The notes: generated from the sequence alone by a model not told the origin. A stretch of DNA of 64,000 nt from Pseudonocardia phyllosphaerae (GCF_046546475.1 NZ_JBKGXS010000011.1:1-64000); one strand, 5' to 3'. Positions 9,958 to 20,673 are shown, counted from the stretch's first letter. A program made the numbers and translations.

Positions 9958-11103
9958 ATGCAGGGCTTCTCCACGCGCGCGATCCACGCAGGCCAGGAGC
10001 CGGACCCGATCACGGGTGCGGTCACCACGTCGATCCACACCAGCTCGACCTACGCCCAGGACGGCGTCGGCGGCACCCGCGGCGGGTACGAGTACTCCCG
10101 CAGTGCCAACCCGACCCGGACCACGCTGCAGGAGTGCCTGGCCGCGCTGGAGGACGGCAGGCACGCCCGCGCGTTCGGCTCCGGGATGGGCGCCACCGAC
10201 ACGCTGCTGCGGGTGCTGCTCAAGCCGGGCGACCACATCGTCATCCCGCACGACGCCTACGGCGGCACGTTCCGCCTGATCGACAAGGTGCTGTCCGGCT
10301 GGGGTGTCGAGCACACCCCGGTCGACCTGTCCGATGTCGAGGCGCTGCGCGCGGCGATCCGGCCGGAGACCAAGGTCGTGTGGACCGAGACGCCGACCAA
10401 CCCGCTGCTCGGTATCGCCGACATCGCCGCCCTCGCCGGGGTGGCACGCGACGCCGGCGCGTCGCTCGTCGTCGACAACACGTTCGCCTCGCCCTACCTG
10501 CAGACCCCGCTGGCGCTGGGTGCCGACGTCGTCGTGCACTCCACGACCAAGTACGTCGGCGGGCACTCCGACGTCGTCGGCGGCGCGATCGTGACCAACG
10601 ACGACGACCTGGCCGCGGCCCTGTCGTTCGCGCAGAACTCCACCGGCTCGGTCCCCGGCCCGTTCGACGCGTGGCTGACGCTGCGTGGGGTCAAGACCCT
10701 CGCGGTGCGCATGGAGCGGCACTGCGACAACGCCGAGCGCGTCGCGGAGATGCTGGCCGGGCACCCGGCCGTGGAGAAGGTGCTCTACCCGGGCCTGCCC
10801 GACCACCCCGGCCACGAGGTCGCGGCCAAGCAGATGCGCCGCTTCGGCGGCATGGTCTCCTTCCAGACCGCAGGCGGGCGCGACGCGGCCCTGCAGGTCT
10901 GCTCGAACACGCAGCTGTTCACCCTGGCCGAGTCGCTCGGCGGCATCGAGTCGCTGATCGAGCACCCCGGCCAGATGACGCACGCGTCGACGGCGGGCTC
11001 GATGCTCGAGGTGCCGGACAACCTGGTGCGGCTCTCGGTCGGCATCGAGGACGCCGAGGACCTGATCGAGGACCTGCGCGCCGCGCTCGACACGCTGGGC
11101 TGA
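9958..11103 (+). CDS. metB: cystathionine gamma-synthase / gamma-lyase
   Basis: A 381-residue PLP enzyme of the Cys/Met metabolism family: FSTRAIHAGQEPDP start, YEYSRSANPTRTTLQ, SGMGATDTLL, DNTFASPYLQ and the PLP Lys in HSTTKYVGGHSDVVGG, ending with the SLGGIESLIEHP and RLSVGIEDAEDLI motifs. The sequence fits both MetB (making cystathionine from O-succinyl/acetylhomoserine) and gamma-lyase. Adjacency to cbs suggests reverse transsulfuration or both activities. The ATG at 9958 gives the standard length. Confidence 0.9.
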   Translation: MQGFSTRAIHAGQEPDPITGAVTTSIHTSSTYAQDGVGGTRGGYEYSRSANPTRTTLQECLAALEDGRHARAFGSGMGATDTLLRVLLKPGDHIVIPHDAYGGTFRLIDKVLSGWGVEHTPVDLSDVEALRAAIRPETKVVWTETPTNPLLGIADIAALAGVARDAGASLVVDNTFASPYLQTPLALGADVVVHSTTKYVGGHSDVVGGAIVTNDDDLAAALSFAQNSTGSVPGPFDAWLTLRGVKTLAVRMERHCDNAERVAEMLAGHPAVEKVLYPGLPDHPGHEVAAKQMRRFGGMVSFQTAGGRDAALQVCSNTQLFTLAESLGGIESLIEHPGQMTHASTAGSMLEVPDNLVRLSVGIEDAEDLIEDLRAALDTLG

Positions 11104-11134
11104 CCCGGCCCCGAACGGACCGCCGGGCTCCGGC

Positions 11135-11359
11135 TCAGCTGCGCGACTGCAGCGGGGCCGGGGCCGGGGCCGGCGGGGGAGGGGGCGGGACGACGAGGTC
11201 ACCGGGGGCCACGCAGCCCCCGACCAGCGACCAGCTGCCGTCGGCGCGAGGCACGTAGTGACCCGGATCGGCGCAGCCCGCATCACGCACGGTCGCCACG
11301 GCCAGCGCGGCCAGGCCGGCGGCCAGCAGCAGGGGCGCAGTGGTGCGCATCCGGGTCAT
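11135..11359 (-). CDS. small secreted protein with a Pro-rich tail
   Basis: A 74-residue protein. MTRMRTTAPLLLAAGLAALA is a signal peptide or membrane anchor, followed by a short domain with two Cys (AGCADPGHYVPRADGSW, then GGCVAP) that may pair, and a Pro/Ala tail. It converges on metB. No family is recognised. The coding pattern and signal peptide make it likely but not certain. Confidence 0.5.
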   Translation of the reverse strand: MTRMRTTAPLLLAAGLAALAVATVRDAGCADPGHYVPRADGSWSLVGGCVAPGDLVVPPPPPPAPAPAPLQSRS

Positions 11360-11443
11360 GCGGTGGGTCCCTCCACGGTCACCGGGCGACCACGCCCGGT
11401 GAGACGTCCGCGACAGTACCCGCAGCGGTGCAAGACTGCCGGA

Positions 11444-12694
11444 ATGGCCGCCCCACCGAGCGCACCCGTCACCCCTCCGGTCACCGCAGCCGACGTCGCC
11501 ACCGCGCGCGAGCTGCTGACCGGTGTCGTCCGCACGACGCCCATCGCCGGCGCCCGTGCCCTGTCCGAGCTGGCCGGCACCCCGGTCCACCTCAAGTGCG
11601 AGAACCTGCAGCGCACCGGGTCCTTCAAGATCCGTGGCGCCTACACCCGGATCGCCCGGCTCACCGACGAGGAACGTGCCCGCGGCGTCGTTGCGGCGAG
11701 TGCCGGGAACCACGCCCAGGGCGTCGCGCTGGCCGCCCAGCTCCTCGGCGTCCGCGCGACCGTGTTCATGCCCGAGCGCGCCGCACTGCCCAAGGTCGAC
11801 GCGACCCGCGGCTACGGCGCCGAGGTCGTCCTCGGCGGTCAGACCGTCGACGACGCCGTCGTGGCCGCCACCGCCGCGTCCGAGGAGACCGGGGCGGTGC
11901 TGGTGCACCCCTTCGACCACCCCGATGTCGTCGCCGGGCAGGGCACGGTCGGCCTGGAGATCCTCGAGCAGGTCCCCGACGTCGGCACCGTCCTGATCTC
12001 GGCGGGCGGCGGCGGGCTGCTGGGCGGCGTCGCGGCCGTGCTGCGTGCGCACCGGCCCGGGGTGCGGATCGTCGGGGTGCAGGCCGCCGGGGCCGCCGCG
12101 TGGCCCGCGTCGCTGGCGGCCGGCGAGCCGATCCCGGCGGGGGCGATGCGTACGATGGCCGACGGCATCGCCGTCGGGCGCCCGGGTGAGGTCACCTTCC
12201 CGCAGGTCGCGGGCCTGGTCGACGAGTTCGTGACGGTCGACGAGGACGCGCTGTCCGGAGCGTTGCTGCACTGCCTGGAACGGGCGAAGCTCCTGGTGGA
12301 GCCCGCCGGCGCGGCACCGGTGGCGGCGCTGCTGGACCACCCCGGGCGCTGGAGCGGGCCGATCGTGCCGGTGCTGTCCGGCGGCAACGTCGACCCGCTG
12401 GTGCTGCTGCAGGTGGTCCGGCACGGGCTGGTCGCGTCGTCGCGCTACCTGACGCTGCACGTGCCGATCGCGGACCGGCCGGGATCGCTGGCCGAGCTGC
12501 TCGCTCTCGTCGGGTCGCTGGGCGCCAACGTGACCGACGTCGCGCACTCGCGGATCGGCGGGGCGCTACCGGTCGGGGAGGTCGACGTCGAGCTGAGCCT
12601 GGAGACCCGCGGTCCCGAGCACCGGGACGCGATCGTCGCCGGCCTGCGCCGGGCCGGGCACACGGTCTCGGTGCCGCCGGGACGCGAGGCGTGA
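11444..12694 (+). CDS. ilvA: threonine ammonia-lyase with ACT-like domain
   Basis: A 416-residue PLP enzyme that deaminates threonine to 2-oxobutanoate. The PLP Lys is in RTGSFKIRGAYTRI, followed by ASAGNHAQGVALAAQ, the Gly-rich phosphate loop SAGGGGLLGGVA and the LSGGNVDP motif. The C-terminal 75 residues (YLTLHVPIADRPGSLAELLALV) form a single ACT-type domain. This matches the shorter catabolic/actinobacterial enzymes rather than the two-ACT E. coli IlvA. It probably feeds isoleucine synthesis, and the ACT domain suggests allosteric control. Confidence 0.9.
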   Translation: MAAPPSAPVTPPVTAADVATARELLTGVVRTTPIAGARALSELAGTPVHLKCENLQRTGSFKIRGAYTRIARLTDEERARGVVAASAGNHAQGVALAAQLLGVRATVFMPERAALPKVDATRGYGAEVVLGGQTVDDAVVAATAASEETGAVLVHPFDHPDVVAGQGTVGLEILEQVPDVGTVLISAGGGGLLGGVAAVLRAHRPGVRIVGVQAAGAAAWPASLAAGEPIPAGAMRTMADGIAVGRPGEVTFPQVAGLVDEFVTVDEDALSGALLHCLERAKLLVEPAGAAPVAALLDHPGRWSGPIVPVLSGGNVDPLVLLQVVRHGLVASSRYLTLHVPIADRPGSLAELLALVGSLGANVTDVAHSRIGGALPVGEVDVELSLETRGPEHRDAIVAGLRRAGHTVSVPPGREA

Positions 12695-12740
12695 GCCGGT
12701 GAACAGAGGCGTGAGCCGGTGACCAACCACCCGTGACACA

Positions 12741-12777
12741 CGTCGGGGCCCGGCCGGAGTCCGGCCGGGCCCCGACG
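12741..12777. terminator. bidirectional hairpin between ilvA and greA
   Basis: A 17-bp perfect stem, CGTCGGGGCCCGGCCGG (12741-12757) with its complement at 12761-12777 and a 3-nt loop, between the convergent ilvA and greA. It can terminate both transcripts. Confidence 0.8.
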
Positions 12778-12791
12778 CGGGGTGAGTGGCG

Positions 12792-13286
12792 TCAGCCGGG
12801 GAAGGCCTCGACCTTGACCAGCGTGACGCTCATGTTGCCGCCGTCGGGCAGCTGGTACTCACGGGTGTCGCCGGGCTTGGCGCCCAGCAGCGCCGCACCG
12901 AGCGGGGAGTTCGGCGAGACGACCTGCAGGTCGCCGTGGCTGCCCTCCTCGCGGGAGCCGAGCAGCACGCGCTCGGTGTCCTCGTCGTCCTCGTACTTGA
13001 TCTCGAGGATGGTGCCGGGGGTCGCCTCGTCCGAGCTGGTCGGCGCGGTGCCGACCTCCGCGGTGCGCAGCAGCTCCTGGAGCTGGCGGATCCGGGCCTC
13101 CTGCTGGCCCTGCTCCTCGCGGGCCGCGTGGTAGCCGCCGTTCTCCTTGAGGTCGCCCTCCTCGCGGCGGGCGTTGATCTCGGCGGCGATGACGGGCCGG
13201 TTCTCGATCAACCCGTCCAGCTCCGACTTCAGCCGGTCGAAGGCCTCCTGGGTCAGCCAGGTCGCCTGGGTGTCCGTCACCGTCAT
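12792..13286 (-). CDS. greA: transcript cleavage factor GreA
   Basis: A 164-residue elongation factor that enters the RNA polymerase secondary channel and stimulates cleavage of backtracked RNA. The N-terminal coiled coil is visible (TQEAFDRLKSELDGLIENRP) with the acidic tip AEINARREEGDLKENGGYHAAREEQ that carries the catalytic Asp/Glu. The C-terminal FKBP-like domain ends DTREYQLPDGGNMSVTLVKVE. Length is normal. GreA next to mca follows the Rv1080c-Rv1082 order. The leader contains a terminator-like hairpin. Confidence 0.95.
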   Translation of the reverse strand: MTVTDTQATWLTQEAFDRLKSELDGLIENRPVIAAEINARREEGDLKENGGYHAAREEQGQQEARIRQLQELLRTAEVGTAPTSSDEATPGTILEIKYEDDEDTERVLLGSREEGSHGDLQVVSPNSPLGAALLGAKPGDTREYQLPDGGNMSVTLVKVEAFPG

Positions 13287-13382
13287 CAACTCCTTCAGGA
13301 AAACAGGGCGCGTCCGCACCGCGTGCGCAGGCACCGGTGGGCTCGCGGGGTTCGGCCGCCGGACGGCACGCCCCGAGTAAGG

Positions 13383-13440
13383 AAAAACACGACCCGTGTG
13401 GCGGGTCGTGTGCGGATCACTCTAACACGGTGAGCGCCGT
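13383..13440 (-). promoter_or_regulatory. greA promoter and leader hairpin followed by U-run
   Basis: Read on the minus strand, a TAGAGT -10-like hexamer (about 13423-13428) is followed at once by a 9-bp stem, ACACGACCC (13403-13411 complement) with GGGTCGTGT (13387-13395 complement), and then TTTTTCC. That is a full intrinsic terminator about 100 nt before the greA ATG. It would release an RNA of about 30 nt or regulate read-through. Confidence 0.6.
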
Positions 13441-13711
13441 TCGTCGCAGCCGTTCGTCGAACGGACGAGGCGCCGCCGGAGTTCCCCGTATGCGGGTTTT
13501 CGCAGGTGGTGATGGGTTCCACCGTGCGGCGAGGGAAAGTTCCGGGGTGTCGGGAAGCACCGGGCGTGCCGCGGTCCGGCCGGTCGGAACAGACCGGGCG
13601 CGCACGGCGTTGCACCGGCGGTCGGCGGTGGCTGTCGGTCCCCTCTGCCAGGATCGGCGACGACCGCAGACCACAGGTGAGCACCACGGTGACCACGGAG
13701 GAACCGACCCG

Positions 13712-14665
13712 ATGAGCCCGACCGAACCCGTCCTCGCCCCCGGCGAGCGCCCGCGGCTGATGACGGTGCACGCCCACCCCGACGACGAGTCGTCGAAGGG
13801 GGCGGCCACCACCGCGCGTTACGTCGACGAGGGCCACGAGGTCATGGTCGTGACGTGCACCGGCGGCGAGCGCGGCAGCATCCTCAACCCCGCCATGGAG
13901 CGCCCGGACGTCCTGGAGAACATGACGTCGGTGCGCAACGCGGAGATGGCGAAGGCGGCGGAGATCCTCGGGGTGCAGCACGTCTGGCTCGGGTTCGTCG
14001 ACTCCGGGCTGCCCGAGGGGGACCCGCTGCCGCCGCTGCCGGAGGGCTGTTTCGCCCTCGGCGACGTCGAGGAGCAGACCGAGGCGCTGGTCCGCGTCAT
14101 CCGCGAGTTCCGCCCGCACGTGATCGTCACCTACGACGAGAACGGCGGCTACCCGCACCCGGACCACATCCGCACCCACGTCGTGTCGATGGCGGCCTGG
14201 AAGGCGGCGGGCGACCCGGCGCTCTTCCCCGAGGCCGGGGCGCCGTGGCAGCCGCTGAAGCTGTACTACGGCCACGGCTTCTCGCTGGCCCGGCTCGACG
14301 CGTTCCACCGGGCCGCGCTGGAGGCGGGGCAGGAGTCGCCCTACGCCGAGTGGCTGCAGAAGTGGCGTGAGTCCGGCCGTCCGGACCCCGAGGACCGGGT
14401 GACCACCAAGGTCCCGTGCGCGGACTGGTTCGGCCGCCGCGACGACGCGCTGCGTGCCCATGCCACCCAGATCGACCCGGACAGCCGGTTCTTCTTCACC
14501 CCGCTCGAGGTGCAGGCGCGGGTGTGGCCGACCGAGGACTACGAGTTGGTCGAGTCGCTGGTCGAGACGACCATCCCGGAGGACGACCTGTTCGCCGGCA
14601 TCCCGTTCGACGCCGAGTCCGCCCAGGAGTCCGCCCAGGAGCAGGCCCGGCGCCGCGCGGGGTGA
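13712..14665 (+). CDS. mca: mycothiol S-conjugate amidase
   Basis: A 317-residue zinc amidase that cleaves mycothiol S-conjugates, releasing a mercapturic acid for export, a key detoxification step in actinobacteria. Zinc-site motifs are AHPDDESSKGAAT near the N-terminus and GGYPHPDHIRTH in the middle; TCTGGERGSILNPAM is typical of Mca rather than MshB. GGAGG stands 10 bases before the ATG. It starts the conserved mca - small membrane protein - thioredoxin-domain cluster, equal to Rv1082-Rv1084. Confidence 0.94.
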   Translation: MSPTEPVLAPGERPRLMTVHAHPDDESSKGAATTARYVDEGHEVMVVTCTGGERGSILNPAMERPDVLENMTSVRNAEMAKAAEILGVQHVWLGFVDSGLPEGDPLPPLPEGCFALGDVEEQTEALVRVIREFRPHVIVTYDENGGYPHPDHIRTHVVSMAAWKAAGDPALFPEAGAPWQPLKLYYGHGFSLARLDAFHRAALEAGQESPYAEWLQKWRESGRPDPEDRVTTKVPCADWFGRRDDALRAHATQIDPDSRFFFTPLEVQARVWPTEDYELVESLVETTIPEDDLFAGIPFDAESAQESAQEQARRRAG

Positions 14666-14686
14666 GTCGGGAGGGCCGGTAGCCTG

Positions 14687-14698
14687 GGTGAGCAGAGC
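14687..14698 (+). repeat. dispersed repeat core copy
   Basis: GGTGAGCAGAGC in the 83-bp gap between mca and the next gene, in the context GTAGCCTGGGTGAGCAGAGC. Confidence 0.7.
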
Positions 14699-14748
14699 CG
14701 GGCACGGCCCTGCTCCCCCCATGTCACCCAGTTCGGAGGCGGTCGGCG

Positions 14749-15033
14749 GTGCTCGGAGCCATGACCGGTACGGCGGCCGCCGGAGTGCTCGCGCTCGTTC
14801 CCGCGCAGGACCCGGCGCCCCCGCCCGGGCAGCTGCCCGAGTTCGGGAACTCCTCGCCGGTCGGGCTCGTCGTCGTGCTGATCCTGCTGCTGGTCACGGT
14901 GTTCCTGGTCGTGTCGATGTCCAAGCGGCTCAAGCGGCTGCCGGAGTCGTTCGACGACCCGGAGGAGACCGCCGGGGCCGATGCGGGGGCCGAGCCGGGG
15001 CGGGACCGGACCGAGGGGCCCGCCGGGTCCTGA
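14749..15033 (+). CDS. small single-pass membrane protein (Rv1083-like)
   Basis: A 94-residue protein: a Pro-rich N-terminal part, one strong hydrophobic helix (about residues 37-57, VGLVVVLILLLVTVFLVVSM), a basic SKRLKRLP anchor and an acidic tail. A protein of this shape lies between mca and the thioredoxin-domain gene in mycobacteria too. GGAGG stands 9 bases before the GTG at 14749; an ATG at 14761 is the alternative. The role is unknown, but linkage to mycothiol metabolism is conserved. Confidence 0.75.
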   Translation: MLGAMTGTAAAGVLALVPAQDPAPPPGQLPEFGNSSPVGLVVVLILLLVTVFLVVSMSKRLKRLPESFDDPEETAGADAGAEPGRDRTEGPAGS

Positions 15034-15067
15034 GCCCGGTCCGCGGGCGTCTGACAGGGTGGCGCGC

Positions 15068-17131
<2,064 letters not shown>

Positions 17132-17190
17132 CCCGGTGGCACTCCCGGTGCAGTCGTGTAATGCTGTAATCACCTGATGGAGGTGGCGGC

Positions 17191-17757
17191 ATGAGCGCAC
17201 GAGGACGAGCACGGGGCGGCTGGCAGCAGGCGGACCTGCCCGCGGCAGAGGACGCGGGGGCCTGGTTCGCAGGCCGGTTGCCGGAGGGCTGGTTCACCGG
17301 CGCCCCGGAGGTGACCTGCGACCGCGACGAGATCGTCGTCGTCGGGGAGCTGCCGGGTCTCGGCACCGAGCACCCCGACACCGACGCCGGACGCGCCGAC
17401 CGCGCCGCGGAGGAGGCGGGCCGGATCGCGCGATTCCGCGAGGAGACCCGCGAACGGCGGATCGAGATCGCCCGTCAGGCGGAGAGCCGGTACCAGCGCA
17501 AGGTCGCCTGGGGCGTGCGCCTCGGTGACACCAGCGAGCTGTTCACGACGATCTCGGTGCCGGTCATGACCCGGCTGCGCCAGCGCGAGCGGATCGTGCT
17601 GGACACCCTGGTCGACGCCGGCGTCGCCCGCTCCCGCTCCGACGCGCTGAGCTGGTCGGTCCGCCTGGTCGGTGAGCACGCCGACGAGTGGCTGGCCGAG
17701 CTGCGCTCGGCGATGGCGCGGGTCGAGGACCTGCGCTCGCAGGGGCCGAGCGCCTGA
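17191..17757 (+). CDS. conserved hypothetical protein with RHH-like C-terminus
   Basis: A 188-residue soluble protein, Trp-rich at the N-terminus (WQQADLPAAEDAGAWFAGRLPEGWF split over the first 40 residues), then a charged helical linker. The C-terminal third (QRERIVLDTLVDAGVARSRS followed by DALSWSVRLVGEH) resembles a ribbon-helix-helix dimer domain. GGAGG stands 6 bases before the ATG. The promoter region carries the direct repeat GTAAT-GCT-GTAAT at about 17158-17170, a candidate autoregulatory site. The function is not recognised. It is inserted between the Rv1084 and Rv1085c equivalents. Confidence 0.65.
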   Translation: MSARGRARGGWQQADLPAAEDAGAWFAGRLPEGWFTGAPEVTCDRDEIVVVGELPGLGTEHPDTDAGRADRAAEEAGRIARFREETRERRIEIARQAESRYQRKVAWGVRLGDTSELFTTISVPVMTRLRQRERIVLDTLVDAGVARSRSDALSWSVRLVGEHADEWLAELRSAMARVEDLRSQGPSA

Positions 17758-17764
17758 CCGGGGC

Positions 17765-18442
17765 TCAGCGCAGCAGCACCAGCCAGATCGCGACGTGGTG
17801 GCAGGCCCAGGCCAGCACCGTCGCCGCGTGGAAGATCTCGTGGTAGCCGAACGTGGCAGGCCACGGGTTCGGACGGCGCAGCGCGTAGACGACACCACCC
17901 GCGGTGTAGAGGACGCCGCCGACGATGAGCAGTACCAGCGCGGCGACCCCGCCGCCGGAGGCCAGCGCCGGGAACACGAACACCGCGACCCAGCCGAGCG
18001 CGACGTAGATCGGCACGCCGAGCCAGGACGGCGCCGTCGGCCACGCCAGCTTCAGTGCGACGCCGGCCAGCGCACCGACCCAGACGACCGTGAGCACCCA
18101 GGTCGCCGTCGCCGCGGGGAGCGCGAGCGCCGAGACCGGTGTGTAGGTCCCCGCGATGAACATGAAGATCATCGAGTGGTCGAGGCGCTTCATCAGGACG
18201 CGGTGGGCGGGGTCGCTCCAGTGCCGCAGGTGGTAGAGCGCGCTCACGCCGAACAGGCCGAACGTCGTCGCCGAGTACACCGCGACCGCGGCCGCGGCAC
18301 CGGCGCCGACCAGGGCCCCGGCGACACTGATCAGTGCGGCACAGGCGAAGACCGACGCGACGAGGCTCCAGAGGTGCAGCTTCCCGCGCATGCTCGGCTT
18401 GACCGGCACGGACGGTGCGGTGGTCGGCGGGGACACGCCCAC
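17765..18442 (-). CDS. hemolysin III / PAQR-family membrane protein (Rv1085c-like)
   Basis: A 225-residue protein with seven membrane helices and the signature polar residues of the HlyIII/PAQR superfamily: FGVSALYHLRHW in helix 2, KRLDHSMIFMFIAGTYTP, and GYHEIFHAATVLAWACHH in the last helix, which together form a putative metal site. Proposed roles of the superfamily include metal-dependent hydrolysis of lipids; bacterial substrates are unknown. GTG codons at 18442 and 18436 both fit as start. It is divergent from the prenyl synthase, exactly as in M. tuberculosis. Confidence 0.88.
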   Translation of the reverse strand: MGVSPPTTAPSVPVKPSMRGKLHLWSLVASVFACAALISVAGALVGAGAAAAVAVYSATTFGLFGVSALYHLRHWSDPAHRVLMKRLDHSMIFMFIAGTYTPVSALALPAATATWVLTVVWVGALAGVALKLAWPTAPSWLGVPIYVALGWVAVFVFPALASGGGVAALVLLIVGGVLYTAGGVVYALRRPNPWPATFGYHEIFHAATVLAWACHHVAIWLVLLR

Positions 18443-18525
18443 GACGCTACGGGTCGTCCGCCACGCGCGTCCCGCGAGGCGGACGACCGCCACAGCCGCG
18501 ACGGGTCGGGTCTACGCTCGTCGTC

Positions 18526-19296
18526 GTGGCGATTCGAGACCTGCTCTACTCGGTGTACGAGCGCCGGATCCTCCGCCAGCTCGTCGGGGCCGAGAGCCCC
18601 AAGCACGTCGCACTGATCCTCGACGGCAACCGTCGCTGGGCACGCGAGGCCGGGATCGACGATCCCGCCGAGGGGCACCGGGCGGGCGCGGCGAAGATCG
18701 CGGAGATGCTGGGCTGGTGCTCCGAGGCCGGCGTCGAGGTGGTGACGGTGTTCCTGCTGTCCACCGACAACCTCGACACCCGCTCCCCGGCAGAGCTGTC
18801 GGCACTGCTCGACATCATCGGCGGGGTGGTCGACGACCTCTCCGGGCCGGACACCCCGTGGCGGGTCCGGGTCGTCGGGGCGATGGAGCTGCTGCCGCCG
18901 TCGCTCGCGGAACGGCTGGCCGCAGCGGCCGCGCGGACCACGGACCGCAGCGGCCTGCAGCTGAACGTCGCAGTCGGCTACGGCGGGCGGCAGGAGATCG
19001 CGGACGCCGTCCGGAAGATGCTGCTGAGCCAGGCGGAGGCGGGCCGGACGATCGAGGAGCTCGCGGAGGGGCTCGACGTCGCGCACATCGCCGAGCACCT
19101 CTACACGTCCGGACAGCCGGATCCGGACCTCATCATCCGGACCAGCGGTGAGCAGCGGTTGTCCGGGTTCCTGCTCTGGCAGTCGGCGCACTCGGAGTTC
19201 TACTTCTGCGAGGCGTACTGGCCGGAGTTCCGCCGGGTCGACTTCCTGCGTGCGCTGCGTGACTTCGCGGCACGGCACCGGCGCTACGGCACCTGA
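18526..19296 (+). CDS. (Z)-polyprenyl diphosphate synthase (UppS family, Rv1086-like)
   Basis: A 256-residue cis-prenyltransferase that condenses isopentenyl diphosphate onto an allylic diphosphate. Motifs are HVALILDGNRRWA (catalytic Asp), GHRAGAAKI, VVTVFLLSTDNL, LNVAVGYGGRQEI, and DLIIRTSGEQRLSGFLLWQS with AYWPEFRRVDFL. By position and sequence it is the Rv1086 equivalent, which in mycobacteria makes short-chain Z,E-farnesyl diphosphate for decaprenyl phosphate synthesis. Product length here is inferred by synteny. The start is a GTG at 18526. Confidence 0.9.
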   Translation: MAIRDLLYSVYERRILRQLVGAESPKHVALILDGNRRWAREAGIDDPAEGHRAGAAKIAEMLGWCSEAGVEVVTVFLLSTDNLDTRSPAELSALLDIIGGVVDDLSGPDTPWRVRVVGAMELLPPSLAERLAAAAARTTDRSGLQLNVAVGYGGRQEIADAVRKMLLSQAEAGRTIEELAEGLDVAHIAEHLYTSGQPDPDLIIRTSGEQRLSGFLLWQSAHSEFYFCEAYWPEFRRVDFLRALRDFAARHRRYGT

Positions 19297-19360
19297 GTGA
19301 CCCGCTCGGCGACGCTGCGTGAACGCGTCGCCGGGCTCGGACCCTCCCCGACAACGAGAA

Positions 19361-19389
19361 GAGCCCCGGGATCGTCGATCCCGGGGCTC
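19361..19389. terminator. hairpin between the prenyl synthase and the secreted-protein gene
   Basis: A 13-bp perfect stem, GAGCCCCGGGATC (19361-19373) and GATCCCGGGGCTC (19377-19389), with a 3-nt loop, between convergent genes. Confidence 0.85.
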
Positions 19390-19429
19390 TCGTCACCGCA
19401 CGCGACGGGGAGCGCGTGCCGTGCAGGTC

Positions 19430-19798
19430 CTACTGGTTGAACGTCTCGCCGGTGCTCGGCGCGTTCGTGCACGACGCGGTGTTGGACGAGTTGTTGTCCG
19501 ACTCGTTCTTGGCCTTGCCCTTGAGCAGGCCCAGCGCGCCCTTGACGACGTCGTTGCCGGCGATCTGGTTGCCGCACAGCAGCTGCGGGGAAACCTGAAC
19601 GTTGTTGTCGGCCACGTTGACCAGGCCGTGGCTGTTGTTCTGCGCCACGTTGCCGGAGGCGTTGTCCGCCGTCTGGTCCTTGCCGTGGCCGTGGTGCGAC
19701 GCGGTCTGGTCGTTGCCCTCGCCGGCGAACGCCAGCGGGCTGACTGCGACGAGCGACGCGGCACCGGCCGCGGCCACGATTCCAGCCTTCTTCAGCAC
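19430..19798 (-). CDS. secreted Asn-rich protein, chaplin/rodlin-like, paralogue 1
   Basis: A 122-residue exported protein. A signal peptide with LKKAG and ASLVAVSPLAFAG precedes a mature part rich in Asn, His and Gly, with NNSHGLVNVADNNVQVSPQ, a Cys in LLCGNQI and a second Cys near the C-terminus. The small size, Asn-rich beta-prone repeats and two Cys recall chaplin and rodlin surface proteins of aerial actinomycetes, but no defining motif was matched. It has the same GTG start, signal peptide, ribosome site (CAGGAG) and promoter block as the gene at 20674-21063. Confidence 0.65.
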   Translation of the reverse strand: MLKKAGIVAAAGAASLVAVSPLAFAGEGNDQTASHHGHGKDQTADNASGNVAQNNSHGLVNVADNNVQVSPQLLCGNQIAGNDVVKGALGLLKGKAKNESDNNSSNTASCTNAPSTGETFNQ

Positions 19799-19930
19799 AG
19801 TTCGTCTCCTGTTGAGTCCGGAGCTGCGCAAGGATCTGCCGTGCGCACGCTCTGTAACCTGTCGACGCTCGAACCGGGGGAGCCCGCGCCGACTGGGCGT
19901 CAATCTAACGGACGCACAGAGCGTCCACAA
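19799..19930 (-). promoter_or_regulatory. promoter and conserved leader of secreted-protein gene 1
   Basis: On the minus strand, TTGTGG (19925-19930) and TAGATT (19902-19907) form -35 and -10 hexamers with a 17-bp spacer. The block 19877-19907 matches 29 of 31 positions of the block before the paralogue (21132-21162). The transcript leader is about 95 nt. Confidence 0.7.
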
Positions 19931-19989
19931 TCTGACCCTGCGTATCGACTTGCAAAGGTTGCTGGACCGTTCGTGTACCAGGGGATTCG

Positions 19990-20626
19990 TCCGCACGGGG
20001 AGATGAGTCGTGACGCTCGGCCGGGCGTGTCGGCGTTACGGCGTCCGGGGGAGTGCTGAGGCCGGTCCGGACGGATGGTGACTACGCCGAGCAGCAGTGC
20101 CCGGCTGCACCCGGGCGGCGCTCCGGTCGCGTCGAGTCCGGCTCGGTCGTGTACACGGCTCGCCCCCGGGGTCTCCGGCTGCCCGGCGGGTGACGTCTTC
20201 CCGGGTGCCGGGGTGTCAAGAAGCCGGGGCAGGACGCCGGGATGCGCGTCTCGGACGGGTGGAACGCACGCCGCTGCGAGGCGGGCCTGCGGGGGATCGC
20301 GGCGCCGGAGGTGCTCTCCGTCGGCGCCGCGGGCCCGGCCGGGGGTCGCCCCGTCGGGGATGCCGACGGTCGCCGAGCCGGGTGACGGCGGCGGGGTCGT
20401 GCGGTTTCCGGGGCCCGGATCACCCCTGCCGGGTGACGACGGAATGGGCTGAGCGGGTGATGGCGGCACTTCTCGTCCCGCTGGCCGTATTCGGGGCGTC
20501 ACGAACCCCGGAAACGGTAGCCCCATGTCGGATCGACGCCGAATCGAGAAACGGGTGCGGATCCCTGAATGCGTGCCGGGAAACTGTTGTGGATATGGAA
20601 ATAAACGGTGTGGTGAACGCGCGAAA
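19990..20626. other. stretch with no supported gene
   Basis: Between the two secreted-protein genes about 640 bp hold only low-quality open frames on both strands (for example 20075-20452), with no family motif and no convincing ribosome site. Nothing structural was recognised beyond GC-rich short inverted repeats. Confidence 0.5.
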
Positions 20627-20654
20627 AAGCCCCGGGGCATGCGCCCCGGGGCTT
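20627..20654 (-). terminator. intrinsic terminator of secreted-protein gene 2
   Basis: A 12-bp stem, AAGCCCCGGGGC (20627-20638) and GCCCCGGGGCTT (20643-20654), with a 4-nt loop, followed on the minus strand by TTTC. It lies 20 bp after the stop of the minus-strand gene. Confidence 0.88.
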
Positions 20655-20673
20655 CTCCTCTGATCGGAGTCGA

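Noticed and set aside
19868..19912. Plus-strand GAACCGGGGGAGCCC resembling part of a c-di-AMP (ydaO) riboswitch
   Set aside because: It is on the opposite strand to the gene, lacks the other conserved parts, and is better explained as the leader shared with the paralogue.
20075..20452. A 125-codon plus-strand frame between the two secreted-protein genes
   Set aside because: Pro/Gly/Arg composition typical of chance frames in GC-rich DNA, no motif, no ribosome site, and a competing long frame on the other strand.
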